Shown: positions 33,476 through 41,027 of the stretch, in pieces | Layout: the number at the start of each line of letters is the position of its first letter | Position numbering within the stretch: the stretch's first letter is position 1 | Assembly: GCA_934621505.1 (NCBI GenBank) | Contig: CAKTUU010000004.1 | Coordinates: 65,690-129,689, forward strand | DNA: 64,000 nucleotides | Source: an uncultured Clostridia bacterium | GTDB lineage: Bacteria > Bacillota > Clostridia > Christensenellales > Aristaeellaceae | Reading direction: 5' to 3' | Made by a program: the position numbers and the translations under genes | Notes under the pieces: generated by a model | Database searches by the model: none | What the model saw: the letters and a program-made list of their open reading frames with translations, nothing else | What the model was told of the DNA's origin: nothing

Positions 33476-33600
33476 AGCCTGTCAAAGAATCCCTGGGTGG
33501 TATATCTAATTTTCGTTCCGAAACCGGCGGTGTGTACGTTGGCTTCGGCTGCCTTGCTCGGCAAGGCTTCCTTACGCTCTTTGTCGCAGGCGATTAGGCA
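33476..33600. repeat. Possible interspersed repeat with short antisense reading frame
   Basis: About 125 bp without a convincing gene. On the minus strand it can be read as KIRYTTQGFFDRLK and similar, a peptide I recall recurring as short spurious ORFs in many Clostridia genomes, and it holds the small palindrome GCCTTGCTCGGCAAGGC. Only one copy lies in this window, so repeat status rests on recall. Confidence 0.35.
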
Positions 33601-33614
33601 AAGGGCGTTTTCAT

Positions 33615-34172
33615 TTACGCAGGACGGCAGCGGCTCAGCATTTCCTCCACCGCGCCCTCCCGCAGTTCGCACAAGCGTTTCAGCAAGGGCAAAATATCCT
33701 CCCGCAGGCCCGTGTTCATCCAATCGATCAGCAGGCCGAAGCACCAGCACCGGTACGACCGAATGATAATCTCCACATCCTCCGGGTTTATCCGCCTGTC
33801 GCCCACCACCTTAGCAAAATAGGTTTCCACCACATACTGGCACAGCTGCATCAGGTAGCGCTCGTAAATATCCCGGTTTGCGGATTGAAACACATGCAGG
33901 GCCGCCTTTTTTTGCTTCAAAATATAACTGACGGCAATTTCCAGCGCGTCCTGCACAGAGGCGATCTCACTGTGCTGCTTTGCAATCATCTCGGTTTCTT
34001 CTTTTACAATGGCCTCAATCAGCGATGGAATATCCTCGAAGTGATAGTAGAATGTATTGCGGTTAATGCCGCAAACCTCCACAATATCCTTGACGGTGAT
34101 TTTATTCAGCGGGCGTTCCTCCAGCAGCTGCATAAACGCCTTCATAATGGCCTGGCGGGTAAACGACGGCAT
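33615..34172 (-). CDS. TetR/AcrR-family transcriptional regulator
   Basis: A 185-residue regulator with an N-terminal TetR helix-turn-helix (KITVKDIVEVCGINRNTFYYH, residues 24-44) and a C-terminal all-helical ligand domain. The style (FYYHFEDIPSLIEAIVKEE) resembles DhaS-like TetR proteins of Firmicutes. ATG 34172 is preceded by GGAGGAG. It lies 21 nt behind capF and is likely cotranscribed with it. Target genes are unknown; autoregulation at the capF promoter is possible. Confidence 0.88.
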   Translation of the reverse strand: MPSFTRQAIMKAFMQLLEERPLNKITVKDIVEVCGINRNTFYYHFEDIPSLIEAIVKEETEMIAKQHSEIASVQDALEIAVSYILKQKKAALHVFQSANRDIYERYLMQLCQYVVETYFAKVVGDRRINPEDVEIIIRSYRCWCFGLLIDWMNTGLREDILPLLKRLCELREGAVEEMLSRCRPA

Positions 34173-34193
34173 AAGCGCTCCTCCTTTGGTACC

Positions 34194-35312
34194 TCAATCC
34201 TCCACCGGCAGGCGGAAGGTATCGGGCCGGGCGGGGTCAAAACGTTCGTTGGCCCACATCAGGGTCACCAGATCGGTATCGCCGGTGTTTTCGATGTTAT
34301 GGGTATACCCCGGGGGAATATCCACCACCTGGGGCAGGCTTCCATCCACCTGATAGCTGATGACCGTGCCGTCGCCGATTTTCCGAAAACGAATCACGCC
34401 CTGTCCGCTGACCACGATAAACTTTTCATGCTTGGTATGGTGCCAGTGTTCGCCCTTGGTGATATGGGGCTTGGACACGTTCACGCTGATTTGGCCGTGA
34501 CCGCCCATATGAATCAATTCCGTAAAGGAACCCCGTTCGTCGCTGTGAATGACCGGCGTGCGGGCAAAATCGTCCGGCGGCAGAAAGCTCAGATAGGTGG
34601 CGTACAGCTTGGCCGTCAGCGCGTCGCTTTGGTCCGGCACGTCCAGGTCGTCCCGCATCTGGTGAAAGCGCTGCAAAAGCCCGGCCAAATCCCCCAGGCG
34701 AATTTCGTGCACCGGTTCCACCCGGTAAAAGCCGTTTTCTGCCGAAGTGGGAGTTCCTTCCAGCGCCCGTAAAAATTCCGCCACAATATCGTCAATGTAA
34801 TTCAGCCGCAGCACAGCGTCCGGGTCGTTTACCTGAATGGGCAGTCCACGGGCAATGTTGTAGCAGAAGGTAGCGACCGCGCTGTTGTAGTTGGGGCGGC
34901 TCCATTTGCCAAAGGCGTTGGTCAGTCGGTACACATACACTGGCGCGCCGGTGCGTTCCCCGTAGGCCCGCACGGCTTCCTCGCCAGCCCGCTTGCTTTG
35001 TCCATAGGGATTTTCCAGCGCCGCCTGGGTGGATGATGTAAGCAGCACCGGCGGCTTTTTGCCCCGCTCCAGCATTTGCAGCAGGGACGCGGCCGCGTCA
35101 TGATTGCCCCGCATAAACTCCGCCGGGTCCTGGGGACGGTTGACCCCCGCCAGATGAAACACAAAATCCGCCTGCATGGCCGCCTGGGACAGCCGCTGCT
35201 GGGGAGTATCCACATCCACGCGCCACAGTTTGTCCTGCGGGCGCAGGTTTTCCAAAGCCGCGCAAAGGTTGCGCCCCATAAATCCATTGGCCCCTGTTAC
35301 CAGAATGTGCAA
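34194..35312 (-). CDS. capF: CapF-like bifunctional SDR/cupin enzyme of UDP-L-FucNAc synthesis
   Basis: A 372-residue protein fusing an N-terminal extended SDR (HILVTGANGFMGRNL, active-site YGQSK) to a C-terminal zinc cupin (about residues 250-372; GEHWHHTKHEKFIVVSGQG). CapF of Staphylococcus aureus has exactly this layout and reduces the UDP-4-keto intermediate to UDP-N-acetyl-L-talose-type precursor for capsule FucNAc. TTG 35312 is chosen as start: GGAGG is 7 nt away and the protein then begins as usual for SDRs; GTG 35318 is too close to the ribosome site. The companions CapE and CapG are not adjacent. Confidence 0.88.
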   Translation of the reverse strand: MHILVTGANGFMGRNLCAALENLRPQDKLWRVDVDTPQQRLSQAAMQADFVFHLAGVNRPQDPAEFMRGNHDAAASLLQMLERGKKPPVLLTSSTQAALENPYGQSKRAGEEAVRAYGERTGAPVYVYRLTNAFGKWSRPNYNSAVATFCYNIARGLPIQVNDPDAVLRLNYIDDIVAEFLRALEGTPTSAENGFYRVEPVHEIRLGDLAGLLQRFHQMRDDLDVPDQSDALTAKLYATYLSFLPPDDFARTPVIHSDERGSFTELIHMGGHGQISVNVSKPHITKGEHWHHTKHEKFIVVSGQGVIRFRKIGDGTVISYQVDGSLPQVVDIPPGYTHNIENTGDTDLVTLMWANERFDPARPDTFRLPVED

Positions 35313-35355
35313 GCGCACGCCTCCTTTGTATCCATGTTTTGGTCATGCTATGATT

Positions 35356-35384
35356 AGCATATCCAAAAAAACGCCTGTTGTCAA
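35356..35384 (-). promoter_or_regulatory. Promoter (with dyad) of capF-tetR
   Basis: Minus strand TTGACA (35384-35379), 17-bp spacer, TATGCT (35361-35356). The palindrome ATGCTA-TGAT-TAGCAT (35345-35360) overlaps the -10 and may be the operator of the TetR protein. Confidence 0.7.
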
Positions 35385-35423
35385 ATCTCCCCTGAAAAGC
35401 CGTCTGCCTTTCAGGGGGGACTG

Positions 35424-36239
35424 TTACTGAACCGGTATGGTAATTTCGGTGACGAATTTTTGCGAATCATCAGTAAAGCCGGAGTCAATCATGGTAATTT
35501 CCCGGGAAAAGCCGGTCACGTCCCAGTTTTGCCGGCGAATGGAATCCATCAGGCGGCGGTAGTGCCGGGGCGCTTCCGTATGGCTGCCGCGAAACCGCAG
35601 GGTTACGCAGCGGCTTTGGGGCAGCAGCAGCGTTTCGCCCTCAAAATGGTCCTCGTCATCCAGCACCAGAAAAATGCCGTCGTACTGCTGAAACTGCCCC
35701 TGCCGCAAATGCTCCGCCGTCAGGCCCAGCCCCACCTTGCCCAGAAAAATCACCGCTTCGTTTTGTCATTGGGCCAGCCGGAGCGTAGGCTCCTCCATAT
35801 CGTGGTAGCTGGTAATTTGCAGGGACTGGCTTACCCAGTACAGCCTGCACGCCGGGCTGACAGTTTCGCGGATTTGGTCCAGCTCGGACGCTTTGGCGTC
35901 CTCCAGCTGGCGCAGCCGGTTATCAATTTTGCGCTGGATGCGCTTCAGTTCGCGCTGCTTTTCCACCACAATCTGCTTTTGCTGGCGCAGCTTGGCCTCA
36001 ATCAGATCCACGTCCCGGTTCTGCAAAAAATCCCGGATTTCCTCCAGTGGCATATCCAGCGCCCGCAGGTAGCGAATGGTGTTGAAGATTTCAAACTGGC
36101 GGGTGCTGTAATAACGGTAGCCGGTGGCCGGGTCCACCTGGTCCGGCGTCAGCAGGCCCATGGCCTCGTAATGGCGGATGCTGCCCATGCTCAGGTGAAA
36201 CATCCGGGCCATATCCCCAATGCGAAACAGCTTATCCAA
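35424..36239 (-). pseudogene. MerR-family regulator interrupted by an in-frame TGA
   Basis: One frame of 271 codons encodes a BmrR-type regulator: N-terminal MerR helix-turn-helix (FRIGDMARMFHLSMGSIRHY), a coiled-coil dimer helix to about residue 118, then a GyrI-like effector-binding domain. Codon 158 is TGA (35768-35766), in the middle of the effector domain, and the frame continues unshifted to the TAA at 35424. A CGA-to-TGA change would explain it. The TTG start at 36239 has GGAG at 7 nt and lies inside the last codons of the MATE gene, indicating coupling. The truncated product would still contain the DNA-binding part; a GTG at 35753 could restart the rest. Confidence 0.8.
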
Positions 36240-37590
36240 GACTTTTCTCCTTTTCCTTCCGGCGCAAATGGCGGAAGGCGATCAGACAAACAATCACCGA
36301 CAGCATCGACCCCGCCGCGCTGGCCAACCCCATGGGAAACAGCGTATCCGCGAACAGCCGGGAGGTCAGATACGCCCCCGGCACCCGCACCAGCACAACG
36401 GACAGCAGGTTGTGCAAAAAGGACAAATCCGACCGGCCGTAGGCGCAGAAATAGCCGCTGAAGCTAAACTGGATTCCCGCCAGAAAGCAATCCCACACAT
36501 AGCCTCGCAGATACTGCCCGCCCAGGCGCACCACCTGACCGCCCTCCGGGGTGGATACGTCCGTAAACAGGGCCACAATCGGTTCCGCAATAAACTGTAT
36601 GGTTACGGAAACCGCCAGTCCCAGGGCGGACACCATCAAAATGGCGTACCGCAGGGTCTGCAAAGCCCGCTCCGGCTTGCCCGCGCCAATATTTTGCGCC
36701 CCCAGCGCCGACACGGTGGACAGCATGGCCGACGGCCCCAGAAACAGAAATCCAATGATTTTTTCCACAATTCCCACGGCGGCCGCGTCGTTCAGCCCGC
36801 GATGGTTGGCGATAACGGTAATCAGCAAAAAGGAAATCTGAATAAAGCCGTCCTGTAAGGCTACCGGCACGCCGATTTTTAAAATCTGCCCCATAATGGC
36901 GCGGCGGGGCTTCAAATCCTGCCGGGTAATGCGCAGCCCCCGCTGCCGCCTGCGCATCATGACCAGAGAAACCGCCACACTGACCGCCTGGGCCAGCGTG
37001 GTGCCCAGCGCCGCTCCCACAGGCCCCATCCCCATAGCGCCCATGAACAGATAGTCCAGAGCGATGTTGACCACGCAGGCAATGGCGATAAAGTACATGG
37101 GGCTTTTGGAATCCCCCATGCCGCGAAAAATGGAGCTGAGAATATTATAGGCCACAATAAACGGTATGCCGGCAAAGCAGACGCTTAAATAGGAAACCGC
37201 TCCCGCCACAGCGTCCTGGGGCGTGGAAATCAGACTGACAATGGGCCGCGCCAGCACCAGCAGCACCGCCGTCAGCACCAGCGACAGCGACATAAACAGG
37301 GTAACGGTGTTGCCCACACAGGCCGCCGTTTTCTGACGTTTGCCGCCGCCCACCGCCTGACCGATGGCCACGGTGGAACCCATGGCCAGACCCACCAGCA
37401 CCACCGTCAGCATGTGCATGACCTGGCTGCCAACGGATACCGCCGTGGTGCTGGCTACCCCTTCGTACTGGCCGATGATAAACAGGTCCGCCATGCCGTA
37501 CAGCGTCTGCAAAAAAAAGGACAGCAGATAGGGCAGCGAAAACAGGAGGATTCTTTTGGGCACGCTGCCGGTGGTCAGGTTTTTTTCCAT
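36232..37590 (-). CDS. MATE-family multidrug/sodium antiporter
   Basis: A 452-residue integral membrane protein with about 12 spans and the two-lobed MATE pattern: GSVPKRILLFSLPYLLSFFL at the start, then TAVSVGSQV and IGQAVGGGKR; the second half repeats IGVPVALQDGFIQISF and GAQNIGAGKPERA. Exports cationic drugs or metabolites using a sodium or proton gradient. GGAGG precedes ATG 37590. The overlapping MerR gene and the 19-bp-spacer promoter with dyad indicate drug-inducible control. Confidence 0.93.
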   Translation of the reverse strand: MEKNLTTGSVPKRILLFSLPYLLSFFLQTLYGMADLFIIGQYEGVASTTAVSVGSQVMHMLTVVLVGLAMGSTVAIGQAVGGGKRQKTAACVGNTVTLFMSLSLVLTAVLLVLARPIVSLISTPQDAVAGAVSYLSVCFAGIPFIVAYNILSSIFRGMGDSKSPMYFIAIACVVNIALDYLFMGAMGMGPVGAALGTTLAQAVSVAVSLVMMRRRQRGLRITRQDLKPRRAIMGQILKIGVPVALQDGFIQISFLLITVIANHRGLNDAAAVGIVEKIIGFLFLGPSAMLSTVSALGAQNIGAGKPERALQTLRYAILMVSALGLAVSVTIQFIAEPIVALFTDVSTPEGGQVVRLGGQYLRGYVWDCFLAGIQFSFSGYFCAYGRSDLSFLHNLLSVVLVRVPGAYLTSRLFADTLFPMGLASAAGSMLSVIVCLIAFRHLRRKEKEKSLG

Positions 37591-37625
37591 AAAAGGGACC
37601 GCCTCCTTGGTAATTGTGCCCGCCC

Positions 37626-37656
37626 ATTATAAACATTACAACGATTGTAAGGTCAA
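37626..37656 (-). promoter_or_regulatory. MerR-type promoter of the MATE-merR operon
   Basis: Minus strand TTGACC (37656-37651) and TATAAT (37631-37626) are separated by 19 bp instead of 17. The spacer holds a perfect dyad, TTACAA-CGA-TTGTAA (37636-37650). Over-long spacers with a central dyad are the signature of MerR-activated promoters. Confidence 0.85.
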
Positions 37657-37666
37657 GAGTGATAAA

Positions 37667-37699
37667 AAATAAACCGGGAAAAATCTTCCCGGCTTATTT
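37667..37699 (-). terminator. Terminator downstream of tRNA-Leu
   Basis: AAATAAGCCGGGAA and TTCCCGGTTTATTT on the minus strand, followed by TTTT; directly behind the tRNA 3' end. Confidence 0.85.
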
Positions 37700-37701
37700 G
37701 C

Positions 37702-37783
37702 TGGTAGCGGCGGTCGGACTTGAACCGACACGGTTGCCCGCCGCATTTTGAGTGCGGTGCGTCTGCCATTCCGCCACGCCGCC
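37702..37783 (-). tRNA. tRNA-Leu (anticodon CAA)
   Basis: 82 nt including encoded CCA. Acceptor GGCGGCG pairs with CGCCGCT (one G-U). The anticodon stem CCGCA/TGCGG encloses the loop CTCAAAA, anticodon CAA, reading UUG. A long variable arm and a TPsiC arm GTCGGTTCAAGTCCGAC confirm a class II leucine tRNA. Confidence 0.95.
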
Positions 37784-37793
37784 TAACTATTTC

Positions 37794-37822
37794 AGTTTAT
37801 CATAAAGCCCTGCAAAAATCAA
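37794..37822 (-). promoter_or_regulatory. Promoter of the tRNA-Leu gene
   Basis: Minus strand TTGATT (37822-37817), 17-bp spacer, TAAACT (37799-37794), about 10 nt before the tRNA 5' end. Confidence 0.6.
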
Positions 37823-37880
37823 CCCCTGACTTCCATTATTTTTTTGCGTAAAGGCGGCGTTAAAAATGATGGGAAAGCCG

Positions 37881-37909
37881 TTGATTCTCATCTGTTTTAT
37901 GGCTATAAT
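37881..37909 (+). promoter_or_regulatory. Promoter of the lipoprotein gene
   Basis: TTGATT, 17-bp spacer, TATAAT, 40 nt before the ATG at 37950. Confidence 0.75.
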
Positions 37910-37949
37910 GAAAGAAAATGGAATTTGCTTTCTTGAAAGGAGTCCGACC

Positions 37950-38897
37950 ATGCCAAAAAAACAGCTTGCTTTGCTTGTAACCATCGCGTTGCTTTTTGGC
38001 TGCGCCAAGGCGGAAATAGGCGTCCGTCCCACAGCGGCGCAAAGTGTTTCCTACGTTTCCTACACCCAGCCGGAGGGCCTTTTTACCATGCAGATTCCCA
38101 GCGGCTGGCAGGTGAGCACCGGCGGAGATTACATCAGCTACATCATCGATGTATACGACCCGCAAAATCCCCAATGCGAAATCTATATTCAGCTGTGCGG
38201 CGTAGGCTTTCAGTCCGCTGAAGGCGCGGCCCTGGCCCAAAGCTATAACCTGATGGGCGACCGGCTGTATATCATGCCCATCGCCACCACCCAGGGGTAT
38301 TTTGAGGGCTGGTACGCTGGGCTGGGCGGGACCTTTACCCTGATTGAAAATCTGGGTTCCCTGGGCCAGGGGGATTTGCTGCATGCCTCCGCTACGCTGA
38401 ACGGCTATGAAACCGAGGGGCTTTATACCGCCAGTGTTTCTTCCCTGGAATACAATATGGGCATCAATCTGTCGCTCACCATGGGCCAGGGGGTCATGGC
38501 TCTCACCGCCGCGCCGGGCGAATTGCAGGACTGGCTTCCAGTTTTAAACGTCTGCGCCGGTTCCCTGCAATTTACTGACGCTTTCTGGCAGGCGCGCAAC
38601 GCCAACTGGCAGCAGGTATTCCAAAGCAGTTCCTACACTTCCTCCACCTGGAACCAGATCTCCGACGGCGTTCTGTCCAGCTGGGCCTGCCGGTCGGCAA
38701 GCTATGACCGCACCACGCAGGCGCAAAGCGACGCCGCCCTGGGCTACGACCGCTTTGTGGACACCCAGACCGGCAAGGTTTACCGGGCGGACGCGGGCCT
38801 GATGGAAAGCTGCCTGGACCCCAGCCGCTATCAAAAGCTGGAGGCGGGGTCCGATCTGTATTTGCAGCCCTTGTCCGGATATCTGTACCTGAAGTAA
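37950..38897 (+). CDS. Putative surface lipoprotein of unknown function
   Basis: A 315-residue protein starting MPKKQLALLVTIALLFGC, a lipoprotein signal with Cys18 as the probable lipidation site. The mature part begins with a Gly/Ser/Thr/Tyr-rich domain (YTQPEGLFTMQIPSGWQV) of a type seen in small exported Firmicutes proteins, and a C-terminal region with repeated YDRTTQAQ- and RYQKLEAGSDLY-like segments. No enzyme motif was found. AAAGGAG precedes ATG 37950. It is a monocistronic unit between the tRNA gene and glnA. Confidence 0.75.
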   Translation: MPKKQLALLVTIALLFGCAKAEIGVRPTAAQSVSYVSYTQPEGLFTMQIPSGWQVSTGGDYISYIIDVYDPQNPQCEIYIQLCGVGFQSAEGAALAQSYNLMGDRLYIMPIATTQGYFEGWYAGLGGTFTLIENLGSLGQGDLLHASATLNGYETEGLYTASVSSLEYNMGINLSLTMGQGVMALTAAPGELQDWLPVLNVCAGSLQFTDAFWQARNANWQQVFQSSSYTSSTWNQISDGVLSSWACRSASYDRTTQAQSDAALGYDRFVDTQTGKVYRADAGLMESCLDPSRYQKLEAGSDLYLQPLSGYLYLK

Positions 38898-38947
38898 TGA
38901 AAAACGTTCCGGCACACGAAAAAAACAAAAAAAGTTTTTTCAATGAA

Positions 38948-38976
38948 TTGACATTTTTCTTTACAGCTGGTATGAT
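38948..38976 (+). promoter_or_regulatory. Promoter of glnA
   Basis: TTGACA, 17-bp spacer, TATGAT; transcription should start near 38983, giving a leader of about 78 nt. Confidence 0.85.
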
Positions 38977-38989
38977 AAACCCCGTTACA

Positions 38990-39032
38990 GAGCAAGGGTG
39001 CTATGTGAATAGCTTTCCCCTTGCTCTTTTTT
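38990..39032 (+). terminator. Leader terminator (attenuator) of glnA
   Basis: GAGCAAGGG and CCCTTGCTC form the outer stem, GCTAT/ATAGC an inner stem, and TTTTTT follows. It lies between promoter and ribosome site, so most transcripts should stop unless antitermination occurs. The ANTAR protein encoded after glnA is a candidate antiterminator. Confidence 0.8.
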
Positions 39033-39060
39033 CATTGATTTTTGTAAGGAGGTTTCCAGC

Positions 39061-40392
39061 ATGGGCAAGTACAGCAAGGAAGACATTATCCGTATGGTGC
39101 ATGAGGACGACGTGGAATTTATCCGCATGCAGTTCACCGATATTTTCGGCCAGCTGAAAAATGTGGCCATTACCGCGTCCCAGATTGAAAAGGCTGTCAA
39201 TAACGAAATCATGATTGACGGCAGCTCCATCGAGGGCTTTGTGCGCATTCAGGAATCCGACCAGTACCTGCGCCCCGACCTGGATACCTTCGTCATTCTG
39301 CCCTGGCGGCCCCAGCACGGCAAGGTGGCGCGGCTGATCTGCGATGTGTACAATCCGGACGGCACGCCCTTTGTGGGCGATCCCCGGGGGGCGTTGCGCC
39401 GTATGCTGAAAAAGGCGGCGGATATGGGCTATTCGTTTAACGTAGGGCCGGAATGCGAGTTCTTCCTGTTCCAGACCGACGACAGCGGCAAGCCCACCAC
39501 CCTGACCAATGACGAGGCTGGTTATTTTGACCTGGGTCCCCTGGATCACGGCGAAAGCACCCGCCGGGAAATCGTTATGGCGCTGGAAAAAATGGGCTTT
39601 GAAATTGAGGCCTCCCACCATGAGGTGGCCGCCGGTCAGCATGAGATTGATTTTAAGTACGCCGAGGCGCTGCGCGCCGCCGACAACATTATGACCTTCA
39701 AGCTGGCGGTCAAATCCCTGGCCCAGAAAAACGGCCTGCACGCCACCTTTATGCCCAAGCCCATCTTTGGCATCAACGGCAGCGGCATGCACACCAACAT
39801 GTCCCTGTTCAAGGACGGCAAGAATGTATTCTTTGATGAGTCCGGCGACAAGAAGCTGTCCCAGGACGCCTATCATTTTATCGCCGGCCTGCTGACCCAT
39901 ATCAGCGGCATGACGGCTGTGCTCAACCCGCTGGTCAACAGCTACAAGCGTCTGGTGCCCGGCTATGAGGCCCCCTGCTACACCGCCTGGTCCGCCTCCA
40001 ACCGCTCCGCGCTGATTCGCATTCCCGCCGCCCGGGGTCAGTCCACCCGTGTGGAGCTGCGCTGCCCCGACCCCGCCTGCAACCCCTACCTAGCCCTGAC
40101 GGTTTGTCTGGCCGCGGGTTTGGACGGCATCGAGCGCAAGCTGACCCCGCCCGCCGAAATTACCGACAACATCTTTGCCATGTCCGCCGCCCAGCGGGAA
40201 AGCAAGGGCATTCACAGCCTGCCCGGAAACCTGCACGACGCCGTAAGCGCCATGCAGGCGGATTCACTGATCTGCGATGTGCTGGGCGGCCATATTGTCA
40301 GCCAGTATGTGGCCGGTAAGGAAAAGGAGTGGGACGAGTACCGCACCCACGTCAGCGGCTGGGAGATTGACAAATACCTGATTGCCTACTAA
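39061..40392 (+). CDS. glnA: Glutamine synthetase, type I
   Basis: A 443-residue type I-alpha (GSI) glutamine synthetase that forms glutamine from glutamate, ammonia and ATP as a cytoplasmic dodecamer. Landmarks: MIDGSSIEGFVRI, GPECEFFLF and HHEVAAGQHEIDF for metal and substrate binding, KPIFGINGSGMHTNMS, and NRSALIRIPAARG for ATP. AAGGAGG precedes the ATG. The length is that of the Bacillus-type enzyme without adenylylation insert. It heads a nitrogen block with an ANTAR regulator and glutamate synthase. Confidence 0.97.
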   Translation: MGKYSKEDIIRMVHEDDVEFIRMQFTDIFGQLKNVAITASQIEKAVNNEIMIDGSSIEGFVRIQESDQYLRPDLDTFVILPWRPQHGKVARLICDVYNPDGTPFVGDPRGALRRMLKKAADMGYSFNVGPECEFFLFQTDDSGKPTTLTNDEAGYFDLGPLDHGESTRREIVMALEKMGFEIEASHHEVAAGQHEIDFKYAEALRAADNIMTFKLAVKSLAQKNGLHATFMPKPIFGINGSGMHTNMSLFKDGKNVFFDESGDKKLSQDAYHFIAGLLTHISGMTAVLNPLVNSYKRLVPGYEAPCYTAWSASNRSALIRIPAARGQSTRVELRCPDPACNPYLALTVCLAAGLDGIERKLTPPAEITDNIFAMSAAQRESKGIHSLPGNLHDAVSAMQADSLICDVLGGHIVSQYVAGKEKEWDEYRTHVSGWEIDKYLIAY

Positions 40393-40405
40393 AATCCATG
40401 ACATC

Positions 40406-40433
40406 GCGCGGGGGCCCGCACAGGCTCCCGCGC
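40406..40433 (+). promoter_or_regulatory. Stable hairpin between glnA and the ANTAR gene
   Basis: GCGCGGGGGCC and GGCTCCCGCGC, 11-bp stem with one G-U and a six-base CGCACA loop, no U-run. Could be a transcript-processing point or part of an RNA recognised by the ANTAR protein; unproven. Confidence 0.5.
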
Positions 40434-40464
40434 CGCCCCATTTGATTTTGCGGGGGAAAGCGCC

Positions 40465-40998
40465 ATGAATCATCTGATTGTAGCCTTTGAAACAGAAGCC
40501 GCCTGCCACCGCGTATGCGAATTGCTGGCCGCTTCCGCTCTGCCGGTTCGCAGCGTATGCAAAAGCGGGGCCGAGGTCATCCGCGCGGTGCGTTATATGG
40601 GCGGCGGCGTTGTGGTTTGCGGCGTAAAGCTACCCGATATGACGGCGGACCAGCTGTATGACGATTTGGAGGGCGACGCCTACATTCTGGCCGCGGCCAA
40701 GCCGGAAGCGCTGGATCTGTGCGAAAATCCCCATATTTTTCGTCTGCCGCTGCCCACCAACCGCTACGCTCTGGCCGCCGCCGTGCAAATGCTGATGCAG
40801 CTGGACGCCATGGGCGCGTCCAGCCACAGCCAGTCGGAGCAGGAAACCATTGAAAAAGCCAAAATTCTATTGGAAACCAACGGCCCAATGACAGAGGAGG
40901 AGGCTCATCGCTACCTGCAAAAGCGCAGCATGACCACCCGCAAAAAAATGGCGGACGTGGCGGCGCAGGTGATTCAGGAGCAGATGAAGGGGCTGTAA
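40465..40998 (+). CDS. ANTAR-domain antitermination regulator
   Basis: A 177-residue protein. The N-terminal ~115 residues resemble a receiver fold lacking the usual Asp motif (LIVAFETEAACHRVCELL, VVVCGVKLPDMTADQLYD), so it is a pseudo-receiver at best. The C-terminal 55 residues form an ANTAR domain: helical KAKILLETNGPMTEEEAHRY and LQKRSMTTRKKMADVAAQVI. ANTAR proteins bind paired RNA hairpins and prevent termination, commonly in nitrogen-related genes. The place between glnA and gltB and the terminator in the glnA leader suggest that it controls this very operon. Confidence 0.88.
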   Translation: MNHLIVAFETEAACHRVCELLAASALPVRSVCKSGAEVIRAVRYMGGGVVVCGVKLPDMTADQLYDDLEGDAYILAAAKPEALDLCENPHIFRLPLPTNRYALAAAVQMLMQLDAMGASSHSQSEQETIEKAKILLETNGPMTEEEAHRYLQKRSMTTRKKMADVAAQVIQEQMKGL

Positions 40999-41027
40999 GG
41001 GTTTTCACGCAAAGGACGGGTCTGTTT

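Noticed and set aside
35766..35768. TGA read as tryptophan (alternative genetic code)
   Set aside because: Many intact genes in the window end with TGA at the expected family length, so TGA is a normal stop here.
40406..40464. Classical ANTAR double-hairpin target before the ANTAR gene
   Set aside because: The hairpin loop is CGCACA, lacking the A1/G4 pattern, and there is no terminator after it.
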